DNA of 50,320 nt, taken from NCBI GenBank assembly GCA_900314995.1, contig OMXK01000023.1, positions 1 through 50,320 of the forward strand, written 5' to 3'. This DNA is from an uncultured Prevotella sp. Lineage in GTDB: Bacteria > Bacteroidota > Bacteroidia > Bacteroidales > Bacteroidaceae. The position numbers were made by a program, and so were the translations under genes. The notes beneath the pieces were generated by a model. The model ran no database searches. It was not told the DNA's origin and saw only the letters and a program-made list of their open reading frames with translations. Shown here piece after piece: positions 31,966 through 40,349 of this stretch; positions within the stretch are counted from its first letter, which is position 1; each line of letters begins with the position of its first letter.

Positions 31966-33155
31966 TTGCAAGAGATATTATACTGTTCCTGCTACTTGTC
32001 ATCCTTCCTTTTATCCTTTTTGATATAAGGTCTTTCCGAAAATACCCTTGGTGGAATCGTATCCTTTGTTGGATGCCTTGTGCGGCAATGGTGGCTTATA
32101 CCGCCCATCTGAGTTTAGAGCGTGACTTCATCCCTGGTAACGACCGCATCCAGGTGCTTTACATTTATCTGGGATTAATCGCTGTCATGATAGCCCCCAT
32201 GTTGCTGTATCTCATCTGTTCCTTCTCTGGCAAAGCGATCTCTTGGCTTTACCGCAAGTGCAGACCCTCGTTAAAGCGCCATCCTGCCAGGAATTACGGC
32301 AATTTCGTGGGTATCTTGGGCATACCCCTCATTTGGTTCGTGTTCTACTGGGGCGCATTTGTGGGTTTCAACGAGCTGGAAGTCAATCACATCGAATACG
32401 TTTCCGAAGACCTGCCCAAAGCCTTCGACGGTTATCGCATCGTACAGTTCTCCGATGCCCACGTGGGCAGTTACATGAAGCATAACAGTTGGGTGTTGCA
32501 GAGAGCCATCGACAGTATCAATGCCCAAAAGCCGGATATGATTGTGTTTACAGGCGACCTGCAGAACATACAGCCTTCCGAACTCTATCCCCACATGGAT
32601 GTTCTAAGTTCGCTGAAAGCAAAAGACGGCATTTTCTCCGTACTGGGCAACCACGACTACGCCGACTATCTTGATCGTGACGAGGCCATAAAGGTGGCAA
32701 ATGTCAGGGAGATGGTGAGTCTGCAGCAGCAGATGGGATGGACTGTACTGCGCAATGAACACCGGATCCTAGAGCGCGACGGACAACATATCATCATCGC
32801 TGGAATGGAGAACGACGGCAACGGCAAGAAGTTCCCCCAGCGAGGTGACATCGCCAAGACGCTGGAAGGCGTAGAAAAGGGAGAATTCATCCTCATGCTC
32901 GAACATGATCCCTACTCATGGCGGCATCGTATTCTTCCTGAAAGTGACGCCCAGCTCACGTTGAGCGGACATACCCACAACATGCAGTTCAATATCTTCG
33001 GCTGGTGTCCACTTTCATTGACGGGTAACGAGTATAACGGCTGGTACCACGAGGGCCGACAGTCGCTCTTCGTCTCTGCTGGCTTGGGTGGACTGATTCC
33101 CTTCCGCTTCGACGCTACAGGCGAGATCGTTGTCCTGACCCTTAGAACAAAATAG
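31962..33155 (+). CDS. Membrane-anchored metallophosphoesterase (YaeI-like)
   Basis: This 397-residue protein has three or four N-terminal membrane helices (about 1-140), then a calcineurin-like phosphoesterase domain. All the metal-binding blocks are present: IVQFSDAHVGSY, IVFTGDLQNI, SVLGNHDYADY, FILMLEHDPYSW and LTLSGHTHNMQ. Relatives hydrolyse UDP-diacylglucosamine-type or other phosphoesters; the substrate is open. Co-transcription with PlsC suggests envelope lipid metabolism. Confidence 0.88.
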   Translation: MIARDIILFLLLVILPFILFDIRSFRKYPWWNRILCWMPCAAMVAYTAHLSLERDFIPGNDRIQVLYIYLGLIAVMIAPMLLYLICSFSGKAISWLYRKCRPSLKRHPARNYGNFVGILGIPLIWFVFYWGAFVGFNELEVNHIEYVSEDLPKAFDGYRIVQFSDAHVGSYMKHNSWVLQRAIDSINAQKPDMIVFTGDLQNIQPSELYPHMDVLSSLKAKDGIFSVLGNHDYADYLDRDEAIKVANVREMVSLQQQMGWTVLRNEHRILERDGQHIIIAGMENDGNGKKFPQRGDIAKTLEGVEKGEFILMLEHDPYSWRHRILPESDAQLTLSGHTHNMQFNIFGWCPLSLTGNEYNGWYHEGRQSLFVSAGLGGLIPFRFDATGEIVVLTLRTK

Positions 33156-33171
33156 AAACTTAAAACTATAG

Positions 33172-34320
33172 ATGATTATGAGAAAGAATGTTTTCACAAT
33201 CGCCATGATCGTAGTGGCACTGTGTGTTTCGATGTCTTGCTTTGCACAGGCAGGAAAAGTGAATAACTTCCGTATCAAGCGTGGCACCAATATCAGTCAC
33301 TGGCTGTCGCAATCGGAACAGCGTGGTGAGGCGCGCAGACTCCATATCCAGGAAGATGACTTCGCACGTCTTGAAGAGTTGGGCTTCGACTTCGTACGTA
33401 TCCCCATCGACGAGGTGCAGTTCTGGGATGAGCAGGGAAACAAACTGCCTGAGGCCTGGGACTTGCTGAAGAATGCCCTCGACTGGAGCCGCAAGCATAA
33501 TCTGCGTGCCATCGTGGATCTGCACATCATCCGTTCCCACTATTTCAATGCCGTCAATGAAGACGGACAGAATGCCAATATCCTCTTTACCTCTGAGAAA
33601 GCTCAGCAGGATCTGATCAATCTATGGTTCCAGCTTTCCGACTTCCTGAAAGACCGCAGCTGCGACTGGGTGGCATACGAGTTTATGAACGAGCCCGTAG
33701 CTGATGAACACGAACAGTGGAACCAGCTCGTGGCAAAGGTACACAAGGCCCTCCGCTCAAGAGAGCCGCAGCGTACACTCGTTATCGGCTCCAACCGTTG
33801 GCAGGGCCATGAGACCATGAAGTATCTGAAGGTGCCCGAGGGCGACAAGAACATCGTTCTCTCATTCCATTACTACAACCCGATGATCCTCACTCACTAT
33901 GGTGCATGGTGGGCACCCATCGGCAGATATTATAAAGGCAAGGTGCATTATCCTGGTGTGCTCGTATCGAAGGAAGACTATGATGCTGCCCCCGATGAAA
34001 TCAAGGCAGAGCTGAAGCAATATACAGAGCAGGTGTGGGACATCAACAAGATCCGCGAACAGTTCAAGGATGCCATCGAGGCTGCCAAGAAATATGGCTT
34101 GCAGCTGTTCTGTGGCGAGTGGGGTGTATACGAGCCCGTAGACCGTGAACTGGCCTATAATTGGACACGCGATATGCTAACAGTATTCGATGAGTTCAAT
34201 ATTGCATGGACCACATGGTGCTACGATGCTGACTTCGGTTTCTGGGATCAGCAGCGTCACACCTATAAGGATCGTCCGCTGGTTGAACTCCTGATGTCAG
34301 GAAAACCGCTGGAGAAATAA
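33172..34320 (+). CDS. Secreted glycoside hydrolase family 5 (cellulase-like)
   Basis: This 382-residue enzyme has a signal peptide ending near CFAQA and a single GH5 barrel. The acid/base glutamate is in VAYEFMNEPVADEH and the nucleophile in LQLFCGEWGVYEP. FDFVRIPIDEVQFW and IVDLHIIRSH are further barrel-strand motifs. It probably cleaves a beta-glucan or mannan in the periplasm or outside; the subfamily cannot be told. The start may be the ATG at 33172 or 33178. It ends directly against the convergent gene with no spacer. Confidence 0.9.
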   Translation: MIMRKNVFTIAMIVVALCVSMSCFAQAGKVNNFRIKRGTNISHWLSQSEQRGEARRLHIQEDDFARLEELGFDFVRIPIDEVQFWDEQGNKLPEAWDLLKNALDWSRKHNLRAIVDLHIIRSHYFNAVNEDGQNANILFTSEKAQQDLINLWFQLSDFLKDRSCDWVAYEFMNEPVADEHEQWNQLVAKVHKALRSREPQRTLVIGSNRWQGHETMKYLKVPEGDKNIVLSFHYYNPMILTHYGAWWAPIGRYYKGKVHYPGVLVSKEDYDAAPDEIKAELKQYTEQVWDINKIREQFKDAIEAAKKYGLQLFCGEWGVYEPVDRELAYNWTRDMLTVFDEFNIAWTTWCYDADFGFWDQQRHTYKDRPLVELLMSGKPLEK

Positions 34321-35109
34321 TCAAAGATTCGCCGCAAGGAACTTGCGCAACACTTCTACGGGAAGACCACGACGACGGGCATAGTCTCTGAGCTGGTCTT
34401 CCCCTATTTTTCCCAGATTGAAATAACGTGCCTCAGGATGAGCCAGCATCAGACCGCTGACACTGGCATGGGGTTTCATGGCACCACTCTCCGTCAGGCG
34501 GATACCTATCTGTTTCATCTCCAGCATCTCATCGAGCACAAAGTTCAGACTGGTATCTGGCAACGAAGGATAGCCGATGGCAGGACGAATGCCCTGAAAC
34601 TTCTCTACGAGCATTTCAGCAATCGTCAATTGTTCATCCTTGGCATAACCCCAGTATTCCTTTCTCACTTGTTCATGCACCCGCTCTGCTGCTGCTTCTG
34701 CCAGTCGGTCTGCCAGTAGCTGCGCCATCATCTTCTCATAAGTATCTGCGCCGAAGTCGGTTTCCATACCGATATCAACAGATGTGGCAAACAATCCAAC
34801 TTTATCTTTGATACCTGATGAAAGGGGACGAATAAAATCTGCCAGACAGAGATAGGGCGCACGTCCTTGCTGTTGACGGAGCAAAGGAATACGCTTTGTG
34901 CCTATCGCGATATCATCACCATCAGCATTAGCCTCAAAGAGTTCGAAGATGGCATAGGCATGATATCTGCCTTCCTGTTGCCGAAGGAATGCCTCGGCCT
35001 CTGTGCGCAGCCGTTTCTTCTCTGCTGGCTCCTTTACCTGCCAGGCGAAGTAATAATAGGGCCAGTTGATATAGGGAATCAACGCGGAGATATCATACGT
35101 CAGTATCAT
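34321..35109 (-). CDS. Stand-alone MetH activation domain protein
   Basis: This 262-residue protein corresponds to the C-terminal S-adenosylmethionine-binding reactivation domain of cobalamin-dependent methionine synthase, normally the last quarter of a MetH of about 1200 residues. Recognisable parts are VREYWGYAKDE-like QVRKEYWGYAKDEQLTIAEM, GIRPAIGYPSLPDTS, IGIRLTESGAMKPHASVSGL and HPEARYFNLGKIGEDQLRDY. A split MetH is known in Bacteroidetes; the core gene is not in this window. It overlaps dihydroorotase by 4 nt. Confidence 0.88.
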   Translation of the reverse strand: MILTYDISALIPYINWPYYYFAWQVKEPAEKKRLRTEAEAFLRQQEGRYHAYAIFELFEANADGDDIAIGTKRIPLLRQQQGRAPYLCLADFIRPLSSGIKDKVGLFATSVDIGMETDFGADTYEKMMAQLLADRLAEAAAERVHEQVRKEYWGYAKDEQLTIAEMLVEKFQGIRPAIGYPSLPDTSLNFVLDEMLEMKQIGIRLTESGAMKPHASVSGLMLAHPEARYFNLGKIGEDQLRDYARRRGLPVEVLRKFLAANL

Positions 35110-36443
35110 CTGAAAACAACGGGCTGTCCGATATAGTTTGCATCCACCCTACCCTGCTGGTAGACGGTATGCCCGTTGCAGAGGGTATATTCCACTTGCC
35201 ACAGATACATGTGTCCCTCCATCGGACTCCAGCCACATCGGCTCTGGATCATGTCTTTCGTCACCGTCCAACCCTTATTCGGTCGTATGATGACGATATC
35301 GGCCTGATAGCCTTCGCGTAGGAAACCACGATTCCGGACTTCAAACAGCTGCGCAGGATGATGGCACATCAATTCCACCAGTCGCTCCAAGGTCAGCACA
35401 CCTTGATCCACCAGTTCCAGCATCGTAACCAGCGAGAACTGGATCATCGGCATTCCACTTGCTGCCTTGGCGCAACCACCCTCTTTCTGAGCAAGGAGAT
35501 GGGGCGCATGATCCGTCCCAATAACAGCGATACGGCCATCATTCAGTGCCAGGCGCAAAGCCTCACGATCGTGTTCTGTCTTGATAGCAGGATTACATTT
35601 GATACGTGTTCCCAGCGTATGATAGTCTCTGTCGCAGAAATAGAGATGACTCACGGTAGCCTCAGCCGTAATCCGCGGAAATGCGGCAGAACGTTTCGGC
35701 TCGAAGAGTTCTAGTTCTTTGGCTGTCGTCAGATGGGCAACATGCAGACGGGCCTGATGCTTTTTGGCCAATTCTACTGCCAGCCGCGTACTCTCGTAAC
35801 ATGCCTCTTCACTACGTATCTCAGGATGATGGCTCACCTTGGGATCGTCGCCGTATTTAGCCTTAGCCTCTGCCATTCTGCGGTTGATGATACCCGTATC
35901 CTCGCAATGGGCCATGATGGGGAGAGCCGAAGTCGCAAATATCTGCTCCAGCGCCTCCTGACGATCAACGAGCATATTGCCTGTTGAACTGCCCATAAAG
36001 AGTTTGATACCCGGCACACGCCGCTTGTCAATCTCTCCGAAGAGCGGATAATTATCATTCGTGGCACCAAAGAAGAAACTGTAGTTCACATGACTCTTTT
36101 CGGCTGCCAAGGCGAATTTCTCCTCCAGCGCCTCCAGCGTCGTGGTTTGCGGCACCGTATTCGGCATATCGAAATAGGTCGTCACACCGCCTGCTGCCGC
36201 AGCCCTACTCTCCGTATCGATATCAGCCTTCTCCGTCAGTCCGGGCTCACGGAAATGCACATGATCGTCGATGATGCCCGGCAACACAAAGCAACCCGAA
36301 GCATCTATGACCTTATCATAGGATGCTTCGGGCGCATGCGTACCTTTTATTATATGAATGATCTTTTCGTCTTCAATGAGGATGGAACCGTAAAACGTCT
36401 GTCCCTCATTGACAATGGTGCCTCCCTGAATCAGTATCCTCAT
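35106..36443 (-). CDS. pyrC: Dihydroorotase
   Basis: This 445-residue zinc amidohydrolase converts carbamoyl aspartate to dihydroorotate in de novo pyrimidine synthesis. It shows VLPGIIDDHVHFREPGLTEK (first metal histidines), GGVTTYFDMPNTVPQTTT, a zinc histidine in PIMAHCEDTG and another in HVAHLTTAKELEL, and VIGTDHAPHLLAQKE with the metal-binding aspartate. Size and motifs fit the class I type. It overlaps the genes on both sides by 4 nt, so the three form one operon. Confidence 0.94.
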   Translation of the reverse strand: MRILIQGGTIVNEGQTFYGSILIEDEKIIHIIKGTHAPEASYDKVIDASGCFVLPGIIDDHVHFREPGLTEKADIDTESRAAAAGGVTTYFDMPNTVPQTTTLEALEEKFALAAEKSHVNYSFFFGATNDNYPLFGEIDKRRVPGIKLFMGSSTGNMLVDRQEALEQIFATSALPIMAHCEDTGIINRRMAEAKAKYGDDPKVSHHPEIRSEEACYESTRLAVELAKKHQARLHVAHLTTAKELELFEPKRSAAFPRITAEATVSHLYFCDRDYHTLGTRIKCNPAIKTEHDREALRLALNDGRIAVIGTDHAPHLLAQKEGGCAKAASGMPMIQFSLVTMLELVDQGVLTLERLVELMCHHPAQLFEVRNRGFLREGYQADIVIIRPNKGWTVTKDMIQSRCGWSPMEGHMYLWQVEYTLCNGHTVYQQGRVDANYIGQPVVFR

Positions 36444-37240
36444 TTCTGCGGCAGATTGAGTGGCGGCAGGTGCAGGGAGTCAGGAACAGCCAGGGAATCC
36501 GATACCGGCGGCTGTGCCACAGAAGATTGCGGTGTTTCGTCGACTAATCCGTTCTGTCGTGCCTGAATCTCGTTGGCAGCCTGATAATACTGCTTCACGT
36601 AAGGGTCGTCCTTGAATTTCTTGGTGGCCTTACTCATGATATCCTCTATCTGCGGAGTGAGCACGGGATAAGGATAGCCGCTTGTCATCATCATAAACAC
36701 GCCAGGCCCCAGGATATTATCAAAGTTCTCCACAATGAAGTTCGTCACCAGACTGTCTTCCTGCTGAGCCAGTCTTGCGGCTTCTGCCGAGAGTTTCTTA
36801 TTGATAATCTCCTCGTCAATACCGTCGAGCAGCATCTGGCTCTGCTTATGTGACAACTCATTCAACTCGTTGCCAATCTGGTCATGACGATTGATAAACT
36901 GGTAGAGCTTGTCGTTCAACGGCGAACCGCTAACAGTGCGGCCCGTATTATCAATGCGGATTTCAATTTCTCCCTTCTCTACGACAACAGGCATCATCAG
37001 CGGCTCGTCATCCATATAGAGATTGGCTAGTTTAACAGTATCGAGCAGTCCGGCGAAGCGGAATTTACCATGCACCACATCGCACGAATCCAAATTCTTC
37101 AACTCCTGATCTTTCACCGTCTTCAGGTAGAGCTTACTACCATCGAGCGATGACACAGAGGAAGAACCCTGGATTGAATACGACTCAGCGCATGACGTGA
37201 GCGTTGCCGTAATAATCAATGCATATAGAATCTTGTTCAT
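36440..37240 (-). CDS. DUF4369-type lipoprotein
   Basis: This 266-residue protein has lipoprotein signal MNKILYALIITATLTSCAES (lipobox LTSC). The N-terminal region (about 25-110, SKLYLKTVKDQELKNLDSCD) matches the DUF4369 beta-domain common in Bacteroidetes lipoproteins, often found before thioredoxin domains; no thioredoxin domain follows here. A helical region and a Pro/Ser-rich tail complete it. The ATG at 37240 is chosen by the signal peptide; the frame is open for a further 180 nt but crosses the promoter. Role unknown. Confidence 0.8.
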   Translation of the reverse strand: MNKILYALIITATLTSCAESYSIQGSSSVSSLDGSKLYLKTVKDQELKNLDSCDVVHGKFRFAGLLDTVKLANLYMDDEPLMMPVVVEKGEIEIRIDNTGRTVSGSPLNDKLYQFINRHDQIGNELNELSHKQSQMLLDGIDEEIINKKLSAEAARLAQQEDSLVTNFIVENFDNILGPGVFMMMTSGYPYPVLTPQIEDIMSKATKKFKDDPYVKQYYQAANEIQARQNGLVDETPQSSVAQPPVSDSLAVPDSLHLPPLNLPQK

Positions 37241-37259
37241 ATTCGTTCGTTTCGTTTTG

Positions 37260-37267
37260 CAAAAATA
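37260..37267 (-). promoter_or_regulatory. -7 box of the DUF4369/pyrC/metH-activation unit
   Basis: On the minus strand TATTTTTG matches TAnnTTTG, 20 nt before the ATG at 37240. No good -33 box is visible. Confidence 0.55.
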
Positions 37268-37326
37268 CAACGATATACTGAAGAATAAAAAAAAATTTGC
37301 GCATTTTAAAACAAATGCGCATTCTT

Positions 37327-37728
37327 TTATAGTTTTTTTGCCTCTTTTGCCAGTTCTTGGTTGATTCTGTGGACAGAATAGAGTTGAAGGATGGCTGCAA
37401 TCAGCAGGGTGACGACCCACTTGTTATATACATAATTAATATAGGTAATATAGTCGAGCCCCAGAAAATTCCCCGTGCTGGCAATCATCAGTACGGCTGA
37501 GAGCAAAAACATGAAGTCGCTCAACAGCATAATCCGGCGAAGCCTGCGGACAACGATATTCGTCCCCTCATAAGTCTGAACGAACTGCATTGCTACAAAC
37601 GCACAGGCACCAGCGGCAAACACATAGGGCGCCCACTGCCAGGCCAGCATGATGGTACCCGCCCCTACTACCATCAGAAGGGCACCCAGCAGGTAGATCA
37701 CCGTCTGAACCTTATTGAGCTGCCTCAT
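37327..37728 (-). CDS. Small four-helix membrane protein, unknown function
   Basis: This 133-residue protein starts MRQLNKVQTVIYLLGALLMV and has four hydrophobic helices with short basic loops (YEGTNIVVRRLRRIMLLSD), ending in a lysine-rich tail. It is not recognised as a named family. It follows the FtsB-like gene on the same strand with a 17-nt overlap, so the two are likely cotranscribed. The ATG at 37728 is preferred over one 57 nt upstream because the helix pattern begins there. Confidence 0.75.
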   Translation of the reverse strand: MRQLNKVQTVIYLLGALLMVVGAGTIMLAWQWAPYVFAAGACAFVAMQFVQTYEGTNIVVRRLRRIMLLSDFMFLLSAVLMIASTGNFLGLDYITYINYVYNKWVVTLLIAAILQLYSVHRINQELAKEAKKL

Positions 37729-38071
37729 TGTCTGATATTGGTTTTGCCTCGCGGTCATCGTCGCTGAGCACGAAGATGTCCTCATCGTCGGCTTTCATGA
37801 AATAACGCTCCCGGGCAATACGCTCCATCGTCTTCGGATTCTTGTCCATCTCACGGATCTGTGCCTGATCGCGCTGATAGATGGCATTATAGCGCGCCGT
37901 TTCTTCCTCAAGTTCACTGATCTTCTGCCGGTTCTTCAGATGACTCCACACACTGTTCTCATCGAGGAAGCCCACGATAAGCACACCGGCGATGCAGACG
38001 ACGGTGTATTTGAAGAACATCGAATGCCATACGCGGAGCAGGAACACCTTAATACTTGTGATAACTTTCAT
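37712..38071 (-). CDS. FtsB/DivIC-like septum formation initiator
   Basis: This 119-residue single-pass inner-membrane protein has a helix at about 18-38 (MFFKYTVVCIAGVLIVGFL), then a coiled coil (NRQKISELEEETARYNAIYQ) and ARERYFMKADDEDIF, the typical FtsB/DivIC pattern. Such proteins link FtsL and FtsQ in the division complex. An acidic C-terminal tail follows. The start at 38071 is set by the helix position and the -7 box at 38089-38096. The gene is divergent from dnaX. Confidence 0.87.
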   Translation of the reverse strand: MKVITSIKVFLLRVWHSMFFKYTVVCIAGVLIVGFLDENSVWSHLKNRQKISELEEETARYNAIYQRDQAQIREMDKNPKTMERIARERYFMKADDEDIFVLSDDDREAKPISDNEAAQ

Positions 38072-38088
38072 ATTCTGTAATTTGTCTG

Positions 38089-38148
38089 CAAAGTTACAAA
38101 ATAAATGTGAATTGTGCATTGATAATTGTGTTTTATTTTGTATCTTTG
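38089..38148. promoter_or_regulatory. Divergent promoters for ftsB-like gene and dnaX
   Basis: On the minus strand TAACTTTG (complement of 38089-38096) lies 17 nt before the ftsB-like ATG. On the plus strand TATCTTTG at 38141-38148 lies 22 nt before the dnaX ATG. Confidence 0.7.
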
Positions 38149-38170
38149 CACAAAATTTTATCTGATTCTT

Positions 38171-39961
38171 ATGGAATATATCGTTTCTGCCAGAAAATAC
38201 CGTCCGATGACCTTCGACACCGTCGTAGGGCAAGCAGCCTTGACGACGACGCTGAAGAATGCCGTGAAGAGCGGGAAGCTGGCCCATGCCTATTTGTTCT
38301 GCGGGCCTCGAGGTGTAGGAAAGACCACTTGCGCCCGCATCTTCGCCAAGGCTATCAATTGTCAGAATCCTACTGCCGATGGCGAAGCCTGCAATGCCTG
38401 CGAGTCGTGCCAGTCGTTCAATGAACAGCGCTCCCTGAACATCTTTGAGCTCGATGCCGCCTCCAACAACTCCGTGGAGCACATCAAGACCCTGATGGAG
38501 CAGACGCGCATCCCGCCGCAACTGGGGCGTTACAAAGTATTCATCATCGACGAGGTACACATGCTCTCAACAGCAGCCTTCAATGCCTTCCTGAAGACAC
38601 TCGAAGAGCCACCCGCACACGTCATCTTCATCCTTGCCACAACAGAGAAGCACAAGATTCTGCCCACCATCCTCTCACGCTGTCAGATCTATGACTTCGA
38701 AAGGATGACCATCCGCAATACCGTCGACCATCTGAAGCACGTGGCTGAGCAGGAAGGATTTACCTACGAGGATCAGGCTTTGGCTGTCATTGCCGAAAAG
38801 GCTGATGGCGGCATGCGCGATGCACTCTCAATCTTCGACCAGGCTGCCTCCTTCTGTCAGGGTAACATCACCTACGAGAAAGTCATCGAGGATCTGAACG
38901 TGCTCGACATCGAAAACTATTTCCAGATCATCGACCTCGCGAATCAGAATAAGGTGAGCGAGATCATGGTTCTGCTCAACAAGATTATCAACAAGGGCTT
39001 CGACGGCGGACTGCTTATCCAGGGGCTTGCCAAACACGTGCGCAATGTGCTCATGGCCAAGGATTCCGAGACGCTGCCCTTACTCGAGGTCAGTGACCAG
39101 CAGCGCGAGCGTTATCAGGCACAGGCCAAGACCTGCGAGACCCGCTTCCTCTATCAGGCACTGAAACTGATGAACCAATGCGACATCAACTACCGCCAGT
39201 CATCCAACAAGCGGTTACTCGTGGAACTGACGCTTATCGAGATAGCGCAGATCACACAGCCCGATGATGAAGGTGCCAGCGCGGGGCGTCGCCCCAGAAG
39301 ATTAAAATCCCTGTTTAAGAACCTGATTCGACAGGCTCAGCCCAAAGCAGCGGACCCGCAGGTATCCGCGGCTAAGCCTGTCGAATCTCCTAAAACCAGT
39401 ACTTCTGGTAATACTAGTCCATCTGGCAATACCAGTTCAACTAGCTCAACCAGCTCTCCTAGTTCTCACGCCGCGCCTACGGTGAAGCTTGGCGGTATAG
39501 GATTCTCCTGGAAGAATCTGCGCCAGCAGCAATCGAAGCCCGCCAAGATAAACACGATACCCAGCGCCGTTTCAGTGACCATCGAGCAGGATACTGACGC
39601 CACCTTCACCCAGGATGATCTCGAGTTGCAGTGGTTGTCGATGTGCAATCGCATGCCGCAGGAGTTCAGCGGCATTGCCACCCGCATGAAGAACATGAAC
39701 CCTGTCATCAAGGAGTTTCCCGCCATCGAGGTCATTGTCAACAATGCGCTCATCAAGCAAGAGATGGAGGACTTTAAGGGCCGCATCATCAAGACGCTCC
39801 AGAATGCGCTCCACAACAACGCCATCACCCTCGAGATTACCATTGTCGAACAAGAGGGGCCTGTAAAGATTCCCACCCGCCGCGAGCAGTTCGAGATGAT
39901 GAGCAAAGAAAATCCTGCCGTAGAAAAACTGCGGCAGGCATTCGATCTGGAATTGGCTTAA
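38171..39961 (+). CDS. dnaX: DNA polymerase III subunit gamma/tau
   Basis: This 596-residue clamp-loader ATPase begins MEYIVSARKYRPMTFDTVVG. It has Walker A CGPRGVGKTTCARIFAKAI (about 45-55), a zinc-binding cysteine cluster (INCQNPTADGEACNACESC), Walker B IIDEVHMLSTAAFNAFLKTL and sensor 1 FILATTEKHKILPTILSRC. Clamp-loader domains run to about 370. A Ser/Thr/Pro-rich linker at about 385-445 contains a palindromic insert (see 39325-39387), and a tau-like C-terminal domain follows. The start is fixed by the promoter. No convincing slippery frameshift site was seen. Confidence 0.95.
   Translation: MEYIVSARKYRPMTFDTVVGQAALTTTLKNAVKSGKLAHAYLFCGPRGVGKTTCARIFAKAINCQNPTADGEACNACESCQSFNEQRSLNIFELDAASNNSVEHIKTLMEQTRIPPQLGRYKVFIIDEVHMLSTAAFNAFLKTLEEPPAHVIFILATTEKHKILPTILSRCQIYDFERMTIRNTVDHLKHVAEQEGFTYEDQALAVIAEKADGGMRDALSIFDQAASFCQGNITYEKVIEDLNVLDIENYFQIIDLANQNKVSEIMVLLNKIINKGFDGGLLIQGLAKHVRNVLMAKDSETLPLLEVSDQQRERYQAQAKTCETRFLYQALKLMNQCDINYRQSSNKRLLVELTLIEIAQITQPDDEGASAGRRPRRLKSLFKNLIRQAQPKAADPQVSAAKPVESPKTSTSGNTSPSGNTSSTSSTSSPSSHAAPTVKLGGIGFSWKNLRQQQSKPAKINTIPSAVSVTIEQDTDATFTQDDLELQWLSMCNRMPQEFSGIATRMKNMNPVIKEFPAIEVIVNNALIKQEMEDFKGRIIKTLQNALHNNAITLEITIVEQEGPVKIPTRREQFEMMSKENPAVEKLRQAFDLELA
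39325..39387. repeat. 63-bp palindromic insert inside the dnaX linker
   Basis: GATTCGACAGGCT (39325-39337) and AGCCTGTCGAATC (39375-39387) are perfect 13-bp inverted copies, 37 bp apart, with a smaller internal dyad. They encode about residues 385-406 in the disordered linker and keep the frame. This resembles a REP/RPE-type palindrome tolerated in a coding region. Confidence 0.75.
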
Positions 39962-39969
39962 GCCCTTGC

Positions 39970-40329
39970 TTAATCCTCTCCCACCAGTTTCTTAATGGTA
40001 GCCAGACAGGCTTCGCTGCTGACAGGCTTCGCAAGGAAGTCATCACAGCCTGCCTCCATCGCCAACTGACGGTCGCTGTCAAAAGCATTGGCTGTCAGTG
40101 CCACCACTGGCAGACTGGGATATTTCTCCTTGATGGTCTTCGTAGCCTCCAGACCATCCATGATTGGCATCTTGATATCCATCAGTACGATGTCAAAATG
40201 ATCCTTTTCAACCTTTTCGACAGCCTCCTGTCCGTTCTTGGCACGCTCAAACTGATAGTACTTCTTCAGAATGTACGTCATCAGGATGAAATTGCTGTCA
40301 TTGTCTTCTGCAATCAATATCTTTTTCAT
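39970..40329 (-). CDS. Single-domain response regulator (receiver only)
   Basis: This 119-residue protein is one receiver domain with no output domain. MKKILIAEDNDSNFILMTYI holds the acidic pair, FDIVLMDIKMPIMDG holds the phospho-acceptor aspartate, VVALTANAF the threonine switch and DDFLAKPVS the lysine. The start at 40329 begins the domain exactly. It is the third gene after a histidine kinase and a XylE-like symporter on the same strand (gap 20 nt), so the kinase at 41825-43648 is its likely partner. Confidence 0.9.
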   Translation of the reverse strand: MKKILIAEDNDSNFILMTYILKKYYQFERAKNGQEAVEKVEKDHFDIVLMDIKMPIMDGLEATKTIKEKYPSLPVVALTANAFDSDRQLAMEAGCDDFLAKPVSSEACLATIKKLVGED

Positions 40330-40349
40330 AATGGTAATAATTATAAGTG

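Noticed and set aside
38171-39961. Programmed frameshift making a short gamma subunit of DnaX
   Set aside because: No A-AAA-AAG-type slippery site with a following stem was found near the end of the clamp-loader domains.
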